Shown in pieces: positions 41,594 through 49,418 of a stretch of 64,000 bases of DNA (the first letter of the stretch is position 1; every line of letters starts with the position of its first letter). The stretch spans positions 1 to 64,000 of the forward strand of contig NZ_NWSV01000014.1 in assembly GCF_002531935.1 (NCBI RefSeq), read 5' to 3'. The stretch comes from Rhizobium chutanense. GTDB taxonomy: Bacteria > Pseudomonadota > Alphaproteobacteria > Rhizobiales > Rhizobiaceae. The notes below the pieces were generated by a model. The model made no database searches, had not been told where the DNA came from, and saw only the letters and a list, made by a program, of their open reading frames with translations. A program made the position numbers and the translations under genes.

Positions 41594-42182
41594 GGTCTTG
41601 ACCTCGTGTTGGCGCCCGGTCCCCACGACCGGGGCGCAAAATTCCTATCCGGCGGCACTTTGTCGTCGTGCAGCCAGTCTCGTTTCCGTATTGTCACAGG
41701 GGTGTCATCCGGAGATGCTCTTCCTGTATCTTGTGGTGATGGTGGCTGCAAACGCTAAATATAGTATTAACAGCTTATTATCGCCAGTCCCGACGTCACT
41801 TTTTTGGAGGCTGAAAATCGCGCAGAAATCCTGTCAGGCCTGATACCGTTTCCGATCCATCACCCTGATTCTGCGTCCAATTTTTCAAAAGGAAACCGGG
41901 CTCGTTACCTCCGGTCCTGCCGCCGCCGCAACATCAGTAACAATAAAGTTTGAAACAGGTGATTCCGTCAAGGGCTGGATCTTAATTGATTGCTAACCAC
42001 AACATCTTGTGGATGCGCCTGTGGAGATTGGGGAAAGCCCGGGAGCCCTGAAATTACAATGGCTTGCGGGCGTTGCCGGCTAAGGAAAGTGCTGGAATGG
42101 CAAAAAAGCGCTCTGCGGCAAATCTTGTGATGGCATTTCGGCCGTAAATGCGCATGCCGATTCGTCCGCGTGCAAGCGGCCG
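41594..42182. other. nrdJ upstream region (589 bp)
   Basis: Contains the nrdJ leader hairpin CCCGGTC/GACCGGG (41615-41621 and 41627-41633) on the minus strand. Further upstream is a weak NrdR-box-like sequence on the minus strand at 41767-41753 (TACTATATTTAGCG) and a CCACAA-CATC-TTGTGG inverted repeat (41997-42012). No B12-box or cobalamin riboswitch sequence was found. No convincing gene. Confidence 0.4.
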
Positions 42183-42773
42183 TCAGAGCGCATCGATGGC
42201 GATGGTGACGGTGGCGACGCCGATCGGCTTCTCCTCTTCGTCGAGGACGACGAAGCTCGCCTGCGTTTCGAGCATCTGGGTGGTCTCGTTGCGTTCGGCC
42301 CGGTCGATGAAGATCTCGCGGGAGCCGTTCGCGAAGGTTTTGAGGTATTTCTCCTCGTCGCCCTGCCAGTAGTCGGTGGTGATGATGCTTTGCCCGACGT
42401 TCAGCCCGTGACTGTCGGTCACGAAAAATTCGACGATCGCGCCCTGTGAGGCGTCCTGTCTGGTTTTCAGATAGTGCGACACGGATTTGTCGAGCAGCAG
42501 CTTGACCATGTGCAGATGGTGGCGATCGATCTCCGAGCGGTAGGTCTCGTCGAGCACCCGCATGTCCATCTCGCTGACATCGCCGAATTCTGCGTTCTGC
42601 TCGGCAATGGCTTTCAGCACCAGCGGTGTCTCCACCATCGGCCGGATCTGCTTCTCGACGTAGTCGCGGACCAGGGGAATATAGGCAGGCTCGGCGCGGA
42701 CAGGCGTGAGCGAAAAAAGACAGGCCGCCAGCCCGACGGTCACAGCCGCTGCTCTACGCCCCCACCGCGTCAT
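42183..42773 (-). CDS. Periplasmic Cache/PDC-like sensor domain protein (196 aa)
   Basis: A signal peptide (VTVGLAACLFSLTPVRA) is followed by a single PDC/Cache-like domain: a long N-terminal helix with VLKAIAEQNAEFGDVSEMDM, then AIVEFFVTDSHGLNVGQS, TTDYWQGDEEKY and a final strand GVATVTIAIDAL. No membrane helix or output domain follows, so it may act as a soluble periplasmic ligand binder for another sensor. The ligand is unknown. Confidence 0.7.
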   Translation of the reverse strand: MTRWGRRAAAVTVGLAACLFSLTPVRAEPAYIPLVRDYVEKQIRPMVETPLVLKAIAEQNAEFGDVSEMDMRVLDETYRSEIDRHHLHMVKLLLDKSVSHYLKTRQDASQGAIVEFFVTDSHGLNVGQSIITTDYWQGDEEKYLKTFANGSREIFIDRAERNETTQMLETQASFVVLDEEEKPIGVATVTIAIDAL

Positions 42774-42965
42774 CTTGCTTCCTCATACCGCATCGTCGCT
42801 GCACGCTTTAAGCGCAATTTGATGCGATTCGCAGCTGCCGAGTTTGTGAGGATAAGATAAAATAGATGTGCAGATCCCAGTAGCGAATTCAGGAGACTCC
42901 GCTGACAAAATCTGGAACAATTTCAAGTGGTAAATACGAAGCTCGCGCGCGCCAATCGATGGTGG

Positions 42966-43460
42966 TCAGCCTGCGCCCTTGGCGATCGGCTCCTGGTAGG
43001 TGAAGCCCATGTCCCAGGGGAAGTAGATCCAGGTATCCTGGCTTACCTCGGTGACGAAGGTATCGACGGTCGGCACGCCCTTCGGCTTGGCATAGACGCA
43101 GGCGAAATGCGCCCGTGGCAGCATGGTGCGCACCTGGACGGCGGTCTTGCCGGTGTCGGTCAGGTCGTCGACGACGAGCACGCCTTCGCCGCCGTTTTCC
43201 TGAAGTTCCGGCGCGATGCCCTTGAGCAGCATCATGTCGCCCTGGTTCACATAGTCATGATAGGAGGCGACGCAGACGGTCTCGATCAGCCGGATGTTCA
43301 GTTCGCGCGAGATGATCGCGGCCGGGACGAGGCCGCCGCGGGTGATGCAGACGATCGCCTTGAAGGTCTGACCGAGGCCGGCAAGCCGCCAGGCAAGGGC
43401 GCGCGCATCGCGGTGGAACTGATCCCAGGAAACGGGAAAGGCTTTATCGGGAAGGGACAT
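42966..43460 (-). CDS. gpt: Xanthine phosphoribosyltransferase
   Basis: Purine salvage enzyme of the type I PRT fold. The PRPP-binding motif VLVVDDLTDTGKTA is at residues about 93-106, and CITRGGLVPAAIISREL gives the PPi loop. The C-terminal PWDMGFTYQEP fits the Xgpt family, and 164 residues is the usual length. Single gene between the Cache-like protein and the usp gene, all on the minus strand. Confidence 0.92.
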   Translation of the reverse strand: MSLPDKAFPVSWDQFHRDARALAWRLAGLGQTFKAIVCITRGGLVPAAIISRELNIRLIETVCVASYHDYVNQGDMMLLKGIAPELQENGGEGVLVVDDLTDTGKTAVQVRTMLPRAHFACVYAKPKGVPTVDTFVTEVSQDTWIYFPWDMGFTYQEPIAKGAG

Positions 43461-43548
43461 CGGGCTTGCTCCGCGGCATGAAAAAACAACACGCCGTTTG
43501 CCGGCGACCGGACGCGCTTAAGGCGGCGATTGGCAAAACGCAAATCCC

Positions 43549-43599
43549 GCGAGCTGCCTGCGCGAGATCGCGAGCTGCATTGCGCGAGATCGCGAGCTG
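43549..43599. repeat. Short tandem repeat, about 2.4 units of 21-22 bp
   Basis: GCGAGCTGC followed by a short variable part and GCGCGAGATC is repeated at 43549 and 43570, with a third partial copy from 43592. It lies in the gap upstream of gpt (224 bp). No function is visible; replication slippage is likely. Confidence 0.6.
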
Positions 43600-43684
43600 T
43601 GCCGAGGCTCGAAGCTGTCATCGGTCGCCGCAATTAACGGAATTTGCCGGTAAAAGGCAAGCGCCGATGATTGCGGCAAGACGG

Positions 43685-44527
43685 TCAACCCGACAGCAGC
43701 GTCAGCGCCGTCATCGATTGCAGCAAGCTCTTGGTCGTGCCTCCGAAAATCATCTGCCAGAGCCAGGAATGCGGATGGGCGCCCATGACGAGAAGATCGA
43801 TGCTGCTGTCGGAAAGCCGGTTCTCGATGACATGCGAGGCGTTCTTGTCCACGCTTCTGGCCGTCGCAAGCGTCGTCTTCACGCCATGGCGGGCCAGTGT
43901 GGCGGCGATCTCGGCGCCTGATGTCAGCGGCGATTGCAGCGCCGTGTCGGCCGGATCGACCGAAAAGATTTCCACTTCCTCAGCCGCTTTCAGGATCGGC
44001 AGCGCGTCGAAGGTGGCGCGCGCCGCCTCTTTCGAGCCGTTCCAGGCAATCAGCACGCGCCTGATCGGCTTCGGCTGGCGGAGGATATAGGGGATGATCA
44101 GCACCGGCCGGCCGGTTTCGAAGAGGAAGGTTTCGACATCGACATGGCTGTCGGAAGGTCTGGCCGGATCGGCCTGCGAGGCGATCAACAGATCGGCGCT
44201 GCGCGCGCTATCGATCAGCGGTGCGGCGCCGTAGCCGATGGATGTGGCAAAGCTGCGCCATTCGCAGGAGGCCCCCGCCGCAACCGCTTTGGCGCGAAAG
44301 ATCCGCTCCACCGCGATCGTTTCGCCATGCGCCATGTCCTGCAGCGCCTGCACGGCGACGGGATCGGGAATTTCCATCGGCGCCACCAGCGGCACGGCGG
44401 AGATAGTTTCGGCATGCAGGCCGATCACATGCGCACCGCTTTCGGCGGCCATGGCAAAAGCGAAATCGGCGACAGCGCCGCTATTGTCCGTTGTATCGAG
44501 GATGGCGAGAATGGTTTTGTAAGACAT
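43685..44527 (-). CDS. Universal stress protein, tandem Usp domains (280 aa)
   Basis: The ATG at 44527 has AAGGAGAATTGAT upstream and gives the standard N-terminus MSYKTILAILDTTDNSGAVA; the longer frame is rejected. Two Usp domains are present, the second with RRVLIAWNGSKEAARATFDA and the nucleotide-binding C-terminus LVMGAHPHSWLWQMIFGGTT. Tandem Usp proteins respond to oxygen limitation or energy stress, and an FNR/FixK box lies 67 bp upstream, which fits low-oxygen induction. Confidence 0.88.
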   Translation of the reverse strand: MSYKTILAILDTTDNSGAVADFAFAMAAESGAHVIGLHAETISAVPLVAPMEIPDPVAVQALQDMAHGETIAVERIFRAKAVAAGASCEWRSFATSIGYGAAPLIDSARSADLLIASQADPARPSDSHVDVETFLFETGRPVLIIPYILRQPKPIRRVLIAWNGSKEAARATFDALPILKAAEEVEIFSVDPADTALQSPLTSGAEIAATLARHGVKTTLATARSVDKNASHVIENRLSDSSIDLLVMGAHPHSWLWQMIFGGTTKSLLQSMTALTLLSG

Positions 44528-44593
44528 ATCAATTCTCCTTGCGCTGAAATGGCTGGCGCGAGGAAAGGAATGCGCCGGAGCGTTCTCCTGTTC

Positions 44594-44607
44594 CTTGACC
44601 GATATCA
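44594..44607 (-). promoter_or_regulatory. FNR/FixK-type box upstream of the usp gene
   Basis: TTGACCGATATCAA matches the anaerobox TTGAT-N4-ATCAA at nine of ten positions. It lies 67 bp upstream of the usp start, at a position typical of activation. The cinA gene ends just beyond it at 44636, so it is a dedicated promoter site. Assignment to FixK or FnrN is inference. Confidence 0.55.
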
Positions 44608-44635
44608 AGGATGGCCGCCAACTCCGGCCTTGTCC

Positions 44636-45412
44636 TCAAGCCTCGGCGGAATGGTTTTCGGCGATGTCTTTCCTTTGGCGGATAGCCTCGATCATTGCAT
44701 GCACCTCGGCGCCGGCCGCATCGATTGCTGCCTGCGAGCGGCCGCGCACGACGATCTCGGTCGAGAATTTCTGGCCGATATAGCGGGGGTAGGAACCGAT
44801 GCTGGTGTCCGGATGGGCTTTCTGGATCGTGGTCAGGGGCGTGCCGATCTCGCCTTCGCCGTAGGGGCAGGCGATGGCAAGCGACAGCACCGGCGTGCCG
44901 GTGCGAAGCGTCGGCAGCACATTGTCGACCATCGCCTGGAAAACCTGCGGCACGCCGGCCATGACATGGACGTTGCCGATGATGAAGCCCGGCGCGGTCG
45001 AGACCGGATTGGCGATATGGGCGGCACCGCGCGGCATGCGCGCCATGCGCTGACGCGCCTCGGTGAACTCCATCTCGCGGCGCTTGTACATATCGGCAAG
45101 CAGCACCATCGCCGCTTCGTCATACTCGCAGGGCACGCCGAACGCCTTGGAAATGGCATCGGCGGTGATGTCGTCATGCGTCGGTCCGATGCCGCCGGAG
45201 GTGAAGACGTAATCATATTTGCTGCGAAGCGCGTTCAGCGCCTCGACGATCGCCTCCTCCTCGTCGGCGACGATGCGCACCTCCTTGAGGTCGATGCCGG
45301 ACAGGGTGAGCAGATCGGCGAGGTGGCCGATATTCTTATCCTTGGTGCGGCCGGAAAGAAGTTCGTCGCCGATGGCGAGCATGGCGGCGGTAACGACGGT
45401 GGCATGGCTCAT
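44636..45412 (-). CDS. CinA/MoaB-type competence-damage family protein (258 aa)
   Basis: The ATG at 45412 gives SHATVVTAAMLAIGDELLSGRTKDKNIGHL, the start of the MoCF/CinA N-terminal domain, with VFTSGGIGPTHDDITADAIS as the conserved binding loop. Only the N-terminal COG1058 part is present (258 residues), without the PncC amidase domain of long CinA. The family hydrolyses ADP-ribose or related nucleotides. It is divergent from wrbA. Confidence 0.85.
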   Translation of the reverse strand: MSHATVVTAAMLAIGDELLSGRTKDKNIGHLADLLTLSGIDLKEVRIVADEEEAIVEALNALRSKYDYVFTSGGIGPTHDDITADAISKAFGVPCEYDEAAMVLLADMYKRREMEFTEARQRMARMPRGAAHIANPVSTAPGFIIGNVHVMAGVPQVFQAMVDNVLPTLRTGTPVLSLAIACPYGEGEIGTPLTTIQKAHPDTSIGSYPRYIGQKFSTEIVVRGRSQAAIDAAGAEVHAMIEAIRQRKDIAENHSAEA

Positions 45413-45634
45413 GGGATGTTCCGTGATGTGAGGCTGGTGAATAGGTAGCGCCCTTCGGCGGCTTTGCAAACAGCCGGCCGATGTCGCCGCCTCTGAAATG
45501 AAAGACGCAAGTGAATTTACGTCTATGAGCGTTGAACACTGAGTTCTCGGGGGCAGGGCTTTGTTCGACCCTGGGCGCTGATACAACTTCGTCCCGGTCA
45601 CGAAATTCAACCAGTGCACTCAGGAGACAAGAAG

Positions 45635-46231
45635 ATGGCGAAGGTTCTCGTCCTTTATTATTCGGCTTACGGCCATATCGAAACCATGGCCTATGCCGTT
45701 GCCGAAGGCGCGAAGTCGGCCGGCGCCGAGGTTGCCGTCAAGCGCGTTCCGGAACTGGTGCCGGAAGACGTCGCCAAGGCTTCCTACTACAAGATCGACC
45801 AGGCGGCTCCGATCGCCACCGTCGACGAACTGGCGGATTATGACGCGATCATCGTCGGCGCCGGCACCCGCTTCGGCACGGTGGCCTCGCAGATGCGCAA
45901 TTTCTGGGATCAGACGGGCGGCCTCTGGTTCGCCGGCAAGCTCGTCGGCAAGATCGGTTCGGTCTTCACCTCTTCGGCCACCCAGCACGGCGGCCAGGAA
46001 TCGACCATCCTCGGCTTCATCCCCACCTTCCTCCATCAGGGCATGGTCGTTGCCGGCCTTCCCTATGCCTTCCAGGGCCAGATGGGCACCGAGGAAGTCA
46101 AGGGCGGCTCGCCCTACGGCGCTTCCACCATCACCAACGGCGACGGCTCGCGCCAGCCTTCCGAGATCGAGCTGGAAGGCGCGAAATACCAGGGCGCCCA
46201 TGTCGCCAAGCTTGCCGCCAAGCTCGCTTGA
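45635..46231 (+). CDS. wrbA: NAD(P)H:quinone oxidoreductase WrbA
   Basis: Flavodoxin-like type IV quinone reductase protecting against quinone stress. The ATG at 45635 has AGGAGACAAGAAG upstream. Motifs: LVLYYSAYGHIETMA (FMN phosphate loop, residues 5-19), AGTRFGTVASQMRNFWDQTG and SVFTSSATQHGGQESTI, all standard for WrbA. It has the typical length of 198 residues. Confidence 0.95.
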   Translation: MAKVLVLYYSAYGHIETMAYAVAEGAKSAGAEVAVKRVPELVPEDVAKASYYKIDQAAPIATVDELADYDAIIVGAGTRFGTVASQMRNFWDQTGGLWFAGKLVGKIGSVFTSSATQHGGQESTILGFIPTFLHQGMVVAGLPYAFQGQMGTEEVKGGSPYGASTITNGDGSRQPSEIELEGAKYQGAHVAKLAAKLA

Positions 46232-46373
46232 TCCTTTGATGCCGGAACGATGAGGTGCGGCGGGCGTAAGGCTTGCCGCGCCTTTTCCATTAGTGCCTTC
46301 GACAAATGGTGCAAGCTAACCGGAACATTATCGAACCAGTCCGCCTTCGTTCCTGACGGAACTACGGCGCGAC

Positions 46374-46428
46374 AGCCTACGCTCTGTGAGCTTGGGCTCG
46401 CCGAGCCGAAGCTCACAGAGCGTAGGCT
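46374..46428. repeat. Near-perfect 55-bp palindrome beside the tRNA-Leu 3' end
   Basis: AGCCTACGCTCTGTGAGCTT (46374-46393) is inverted at 46409-46428 without mismatch, and the middle contains its own GGCTCG/CGAGCC arms. The right arm touches the last base of the tRNA CCA. It lies downstream of the tRNA on the minus strand and downstream of wrbA on the plus strand. No T-run is present on either side, so a simple terminator is uncertain; it may be a boundary or processing structure. Confidence 0.6.
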
Positions 46429-46715
46429 GGTGCGGACGGCGGGGGTCGAACCCGCAAAGCCGAGGCCGAGGGATTTTCTTACCAGCTACGGCTTTCGCCG
46501 CCGCCTTCCGGCGTTTGTGGTCTGGACTATACCTTCACCCTAGCTTTGCCTTAGGTGCTGCCCGTCTAGTCTCTACACCTTCCCCTTGCAGGGCTTGGCT
46601 CGGGATTGCCATCTGACAGGTTTCCCCGACTTTGAGCAGTTCTACATCCGGCGTTTCCGCCGGTGCACTCAATTTGCTTTAAGTCCCTTGTGTCTACCGA
46701 TTCCACCACGTCCGC
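46428..46715 (-). tRNA. tRNA-Leu(UAA) interrupted by a group I intron
   Basis: Exon 1 (46715-46681, 35 nt) starts GCGGACGTGGTGGAATCGGT and ends in the anticodon stem AGGGA and CTT. Exon 2 (46477-46428, 50 nt) starts AAAATCCCT and ends in the T arm GCGGG-TTCGACC-CCCGC, acceptor CGTCCGC and ACCA. Joined, the acceptor pairs perfectly over 7 bp, and the anticodon loop is CUUAAAA with anticodon UAA, giving an 85-nt tRNA with an encoded CCA. The gap is 203 nt and lies between U34 and A35, the position used by tRNA-Leu(UAA) group I introns in cyanobacteria and plastids. A standard tRNA scan may miss this gene. Confidence 0.88.
46478..46680 (-). ncRNA. Group I intron (IC3-like) in tRNA-Leu(UAA), 203 nt
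   Basis: Reading the minus strand, the intron starts AAAGCAAATTGAG, where GAGU can pair with ACUU of the exon (P1 with a G-U at the splice site). A P2 hairpin CCGGCG-GAAA-CGCCGG follows, then a P-Q region with AATCCCGAGCC. The conserved R element GACTAGACGGGCAGCACC (within 46554-46573) and S element AAGGTATAGTCC (46535-46524) form P7. The last base is G, the group I terminal guanosine. No open frame is inside. Bacterial tRNA introns of about 200 nt are usually self-splicing. Confidence 0.85.
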
Positions 46716-47079
46716 GTGGTTCTTCCTGCTAACAAACGGAGAGGCTATTCTCAACCGATATTCAGGGGTTGTGACGCGAATCCGCTTCAAAGTCTGGAAG
46801 GTCCTGTCGCGCCTGGCCACGGTTTGGAATGGCGAATGCGTATCACGCAGTTGCAAATTGACATTGTTGCCACGCAAGGTCAGGATAGTTTGATTGCGAT
46901 AAATATTTCATGCAAGTTGGTGTGGAAATCATAGCAAACTCCTGGGGCACGCAAGCTTGCTGAATTTGGGTGGCGTTGGGGAAAGTGCCGGCAGGCGTAG
47001 TGTTTGCGCTTCTACTATTACAATACCTGCACTTCACTTCTCATGAAAACGCCGGGACGTATGGTGGCTTAAAGGGCAA
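46716..47079. other. AT-rich region between tRNA-Leu and the SARP gene (364 bp)
   Basis: More AT-rich than its surroundings. On the minus strand a TTGAGA and a TTAGCA spaced 16 bp, about 15 bases upstream of the tRNA, may be its promoter. On the plus strand several weak -10-like stretches precede the gene at 47080. No gene found. Confidence 0.45.
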
Positions 47080-49011
47080 ATGGTTTTTGTTCTGAAGACC
47101 TTCGGTCGATTGCAGCTCGTCGACGAGGACGGGAGGGTTGTAGCGTTTCCCGAGAAAGGCCTCTTGCTGCTTGCCTATTTGTTCACGACCGAGCAAGGAT
47201 CGGCGGATCGAACGACGTTGGCTCGCTTTCTATGGGGAGAAGCCGACAGGGACGTTGCACTGTCGACTTTGCGCAAGGTCATTTCGAGAATTAAGGCCCG
47301 TCAGATCGATCTCGGGGTCGACATCCTTTCATCGAAGGGCAACATGCTCACTCTTGAGCGGGGTTCTCTGTCTTCCGACATTCTGGTGTCCGACAAAGAG
47401 GAAGAGGAGGAGCCGTTCTCCCGGCTGAAACAGTTGGTGAAGCTGATGAACCAGCCCTTTCTGGGGCCGGTTCACAACCATAGCCGCCAATTTCATCGCT
47501 GGCTCGCCGAGCGCGAAAATTACCATGTCGAGCTTCTCGCCAATACTTTGAGAACAGCGTCGCGATTGGCCCAGTCGCAAAAGGAAGCCGACCTTCTGAG
47601 GAAGGCTGCGGTTATCCTGTTTCGGACCGAGCCGAAGGATCCGGAAACGCTGCAATTGCTGATCCGGATATTCAAGGCGGAAGAGGAAGTCGAATCTGTT
47701 CGGACCTATTTTGAACAGCGGCGCAATTCGAGTTTGCGGGGCATCGCCGCGCGCGCCGGATCCGATGCCGGTGACGCAAAACCCCACCGTCCGGCCTCCG
47801 TGTCGTCAAAGGCGAAACGCGACGCGGCTCTTCCCTTTGAGCCCGAAGATATCCGGATTGCAATTCCCCGCCTGGTGCTGCTTCCCCCGAGGAATCAATC
47901 CGTTCGTCCCCAAGCCGGTTTTCTTGCTGCTTCCTTGGTGGAAGATATCACGATCGGATTTTGCGTCTTCAACAGCCTGGAGGTCATAGCCCCGTATTCG
48001 GCGGTTCAAATTGGCCACCACGCGGAGACGCAGAAGGCCTTCTTCGAACGGCATCGCGTCAACTATATCCTCGACACCCGGATCAGTAATTCGGGCGATG
48101 AAGTGACCCTGTTCGCCCAACTGATCTTTTTCGATCAGAATCAAATTGTCTGGGCCGAAAGGTTCAGCCTCGATCGTATGGATCTCGCCAGAGACAGAAG
48201 AGTGGTTGCCCGGCAGATCGCCCTCTCCGTGTCCGGCGAAATCGAGCGCCATGAGGCGTTGCGCGAAGACCTGAACCCGGCCGCTTACCACCGGTATCTC
48301 GTCGGCCGGCGGCATCTGGCGCGCCTCACGCTTCCGAACCTGCGGCGCGCCCGCAAGGAAATGAAAGCCGCGCTCGGCGAAAGCCCCGATTTCGCTCCGG
48401 CGCTGAGTTCGATGGCGCGGACCTACTCCAAGGAATGGTTGTTGACGGCCCGGGGCGATATCGATCTTTTGCAAGTGGCGGAGACTTTCGCCAAGCAGGC
48501 CACCGACATGCGCTCGGATTTCGCCGACGGCTATCGCGAGCTCGGTGTCGCCAAACTGCTGCAGGGCGCATTTGATCAAAGCGCCGAAGCAATGGAAGTG
48601 GCCGAAAGCCTTGCGCCACATTATGCCGACGTGATCGCCGATTATGCCGACACCTTGGTTCATTGTTCGCTCCCCGCCATGGCCTTGCGGAAGATCGAGC
48701 GGGCAATCGAGCTGAACCCGCTCGGTCCCGATACTTATTTCTGGACCGCTGCGGGAGCAAACTATGCGCTGGGCGAATTCGAAGCTTCGCTGGACTATAT
48801 CGGGCAGATGGCCGATCCCAATCTGGCGGATAGACTGTCTGCCGCAAATTGGGCCATGTTGGGCCATCAGGACAAGGCGCGTATCTTCGTAAGAAGGTTT
48901 CGTGAAGGCAATCCGGACTTCGATGTGGACAAGTGGTTGTCCGCCGTTCCAAGTAAAGAGCAATGGCATAAAGATCTTTATCGTGAAGGCCTGAAGAAAG
49001 CTGGATTTTAA
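47080..49011 (+). CDS. SARP-type transcriptional regulator with TPR-like C-terminus (643 aa)
   Basis: The N-terminal 95 residues are an OmpR-like winged helix (KTFGRLQLVDEDGRVVAFPE, LARFLWGEADRDVALSTLRK), followed by a BTAD-like helical region (about 110-215). The middle part (about 250-390) resembles the TolB-like domain of adenylyl-cyclase/SARP proteins (VLLPPRNQSVRPQAGFLAAS, NYILDTRISNSGDEV). The last 250 residues are TPR-like helices (ALSSMARTY, DGYRELGVAKLLQGAFDQSA). AAAGGG precedes the ATG. It lies directly upstream of a 72-residue gene on the same strand, its likely target or partner. Several A+T-rich codons suggest recent acquisition. Confidence 0.8.
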   Translation: MVFVLKTFGRLQLVDEDGRVVAFPEKGLLLLAYLFTTEQGSADRTTLARFLWGEADRDVALSTLRKVISRIKARQIDLGVDILSSKGNMLTLERGSLSSDILVSDKEEEEEPFSRLKQLVKLMNQPFLGPVHNHSRQFHRWLAERENYHVELLANTLRTASRLAQSQKEADLLRKAAVILFRTEPKDPETLQLLIRIFKAEEEVESVRTYFEQRRNSSLRGIAARAGSDAGDAKPHRPASVSSKAKRDAALPFEPEDIRIAIPRLVLLPPRNQSVRPQAGFLAASLVEDITIGFCVFNSLEVIAPYSAVQIGHHAETQKAFFERHRVNYILDTRISNSGDEVTLFAQLIFFDQNQIVWAERFSLDRMDLARDRRVVARQIALSVSGEIERHEALREDLNPAAYHRYLVGRRHLARLTLPNLRRARKEMKAALGESPDFAPALSSMARTYSKEWLLTARGDIDLLQVAETFAKQATDMRSDFADGYRELGVAKLLQGAFDQSAEAMEVAESLAPHYADVIADYADTLVHCSLPAMALRKIERAIELNPLGPDTYFWTAAGANYALGEFEASLDYIGQMADPNLADRLSAANWAMLGHQDKARIFVRRFREGNPDFDVDKWLSAVPSKEQWHKDLYREGLKKAGF

Positions 49012-49037
49012 ACATCAATCGTTAGAAAGGGCAAAAC

Positions 49038-49256
49038 ATGGCTACAGTTGTTGTTATTAGTGTTGAAGGTCAAGACGGGCTCTGGGTCGCTGATCTGGAC
49101 GCCGGCACCGTAGTGCCGCTGCCGGCCCCCAAGGCGGGCCCCTTGAAAGTGGTGACCGATCTTCGCGCCACCGGCGCGACGGTGACAAAGGGCGTAAACG
49201 TGGCTGTCACCGTTCAGTCGGCAGAGGCGGCATTCTCGGGTCATTATGACGGCTAA
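49038..49256 (+). CDS. Small protein of unknown type downstream of the SARP gene (72 aa)
   Basis: A 72-residue, cysteine-free protein with no signal peptide, predicted to be mostly beta: VVVISVEGQDGLWVADLDAG, then PLPAPKAGPLKVVTDLRATG, VTKGVNVAVTVQSAEAAFSG and the end GHYDG. GAAAGGG lies before the ATG. It starts 26 bp after the SARP stop and is followed by a hairpin, so it is the second gene of a two-gene unit. It resembles neither a known toxin nor a RiPP precursor that I recognise; the conserved-looking C-terminus could be a recognition tag, which is a guess. Confidence 0.65.
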   Translation: MATVVVISVEGQDGLWVADLDAGTVVPLPAPKAGPLKVVTDLRATGATVTKGVNVAVTVQSAEAAFSGHYDG

Positions 49257-49286
49257 TCGTGGATGATTGCGGTGTGATAGCGAGAC

Positions 49287-49320
49287 GACGGCGAGCGGGG
49301 GAAGCGACCTGCTCGCCGTC
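49287..49320 (+). terminator. Hairpin after the 72-aa gene
   Basis: GACGGCGAGC (49287-49296) and GCTCGCCGTC (49311-49320) form a perfect 10-bp stem with a 14-base loop, 30 bp after the stop codon. No T-run follows. Confidence 0.55.
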
Positions 49321-49418
49321 GCGCATCAAGCGGGCGCTGCATTGATATGATCACAGTCGTTCTCGGTGCCGCTCAAAGGTACTGGGCTCTCGGCGATAAT
49401 CTATCGGCTTGGTGGAAC

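Noticed and set aside
37682..41758. A continuous plus-strand open frame of 1,358 codons opposite nrdJ
   Set aside because: It mirrors the minus-strand nrdJ frame throughout, has no motifs or ribosome-binding site, and is explained by high-GC codon bias on the opposite strand.
41594..42182. Cobalamin riboswitch upstream of nrdJ
   Set aside because: I looked for the B12-box sequences on both strands and found none; the only structure is a short leader hairpin.
46250..47046. Several short open frames around the tRNA-Leu (for example 46250-46543 and 46663-46893)
   Set aside because: They read through the tRNA exons, the intron and the palindrome and have no family features.
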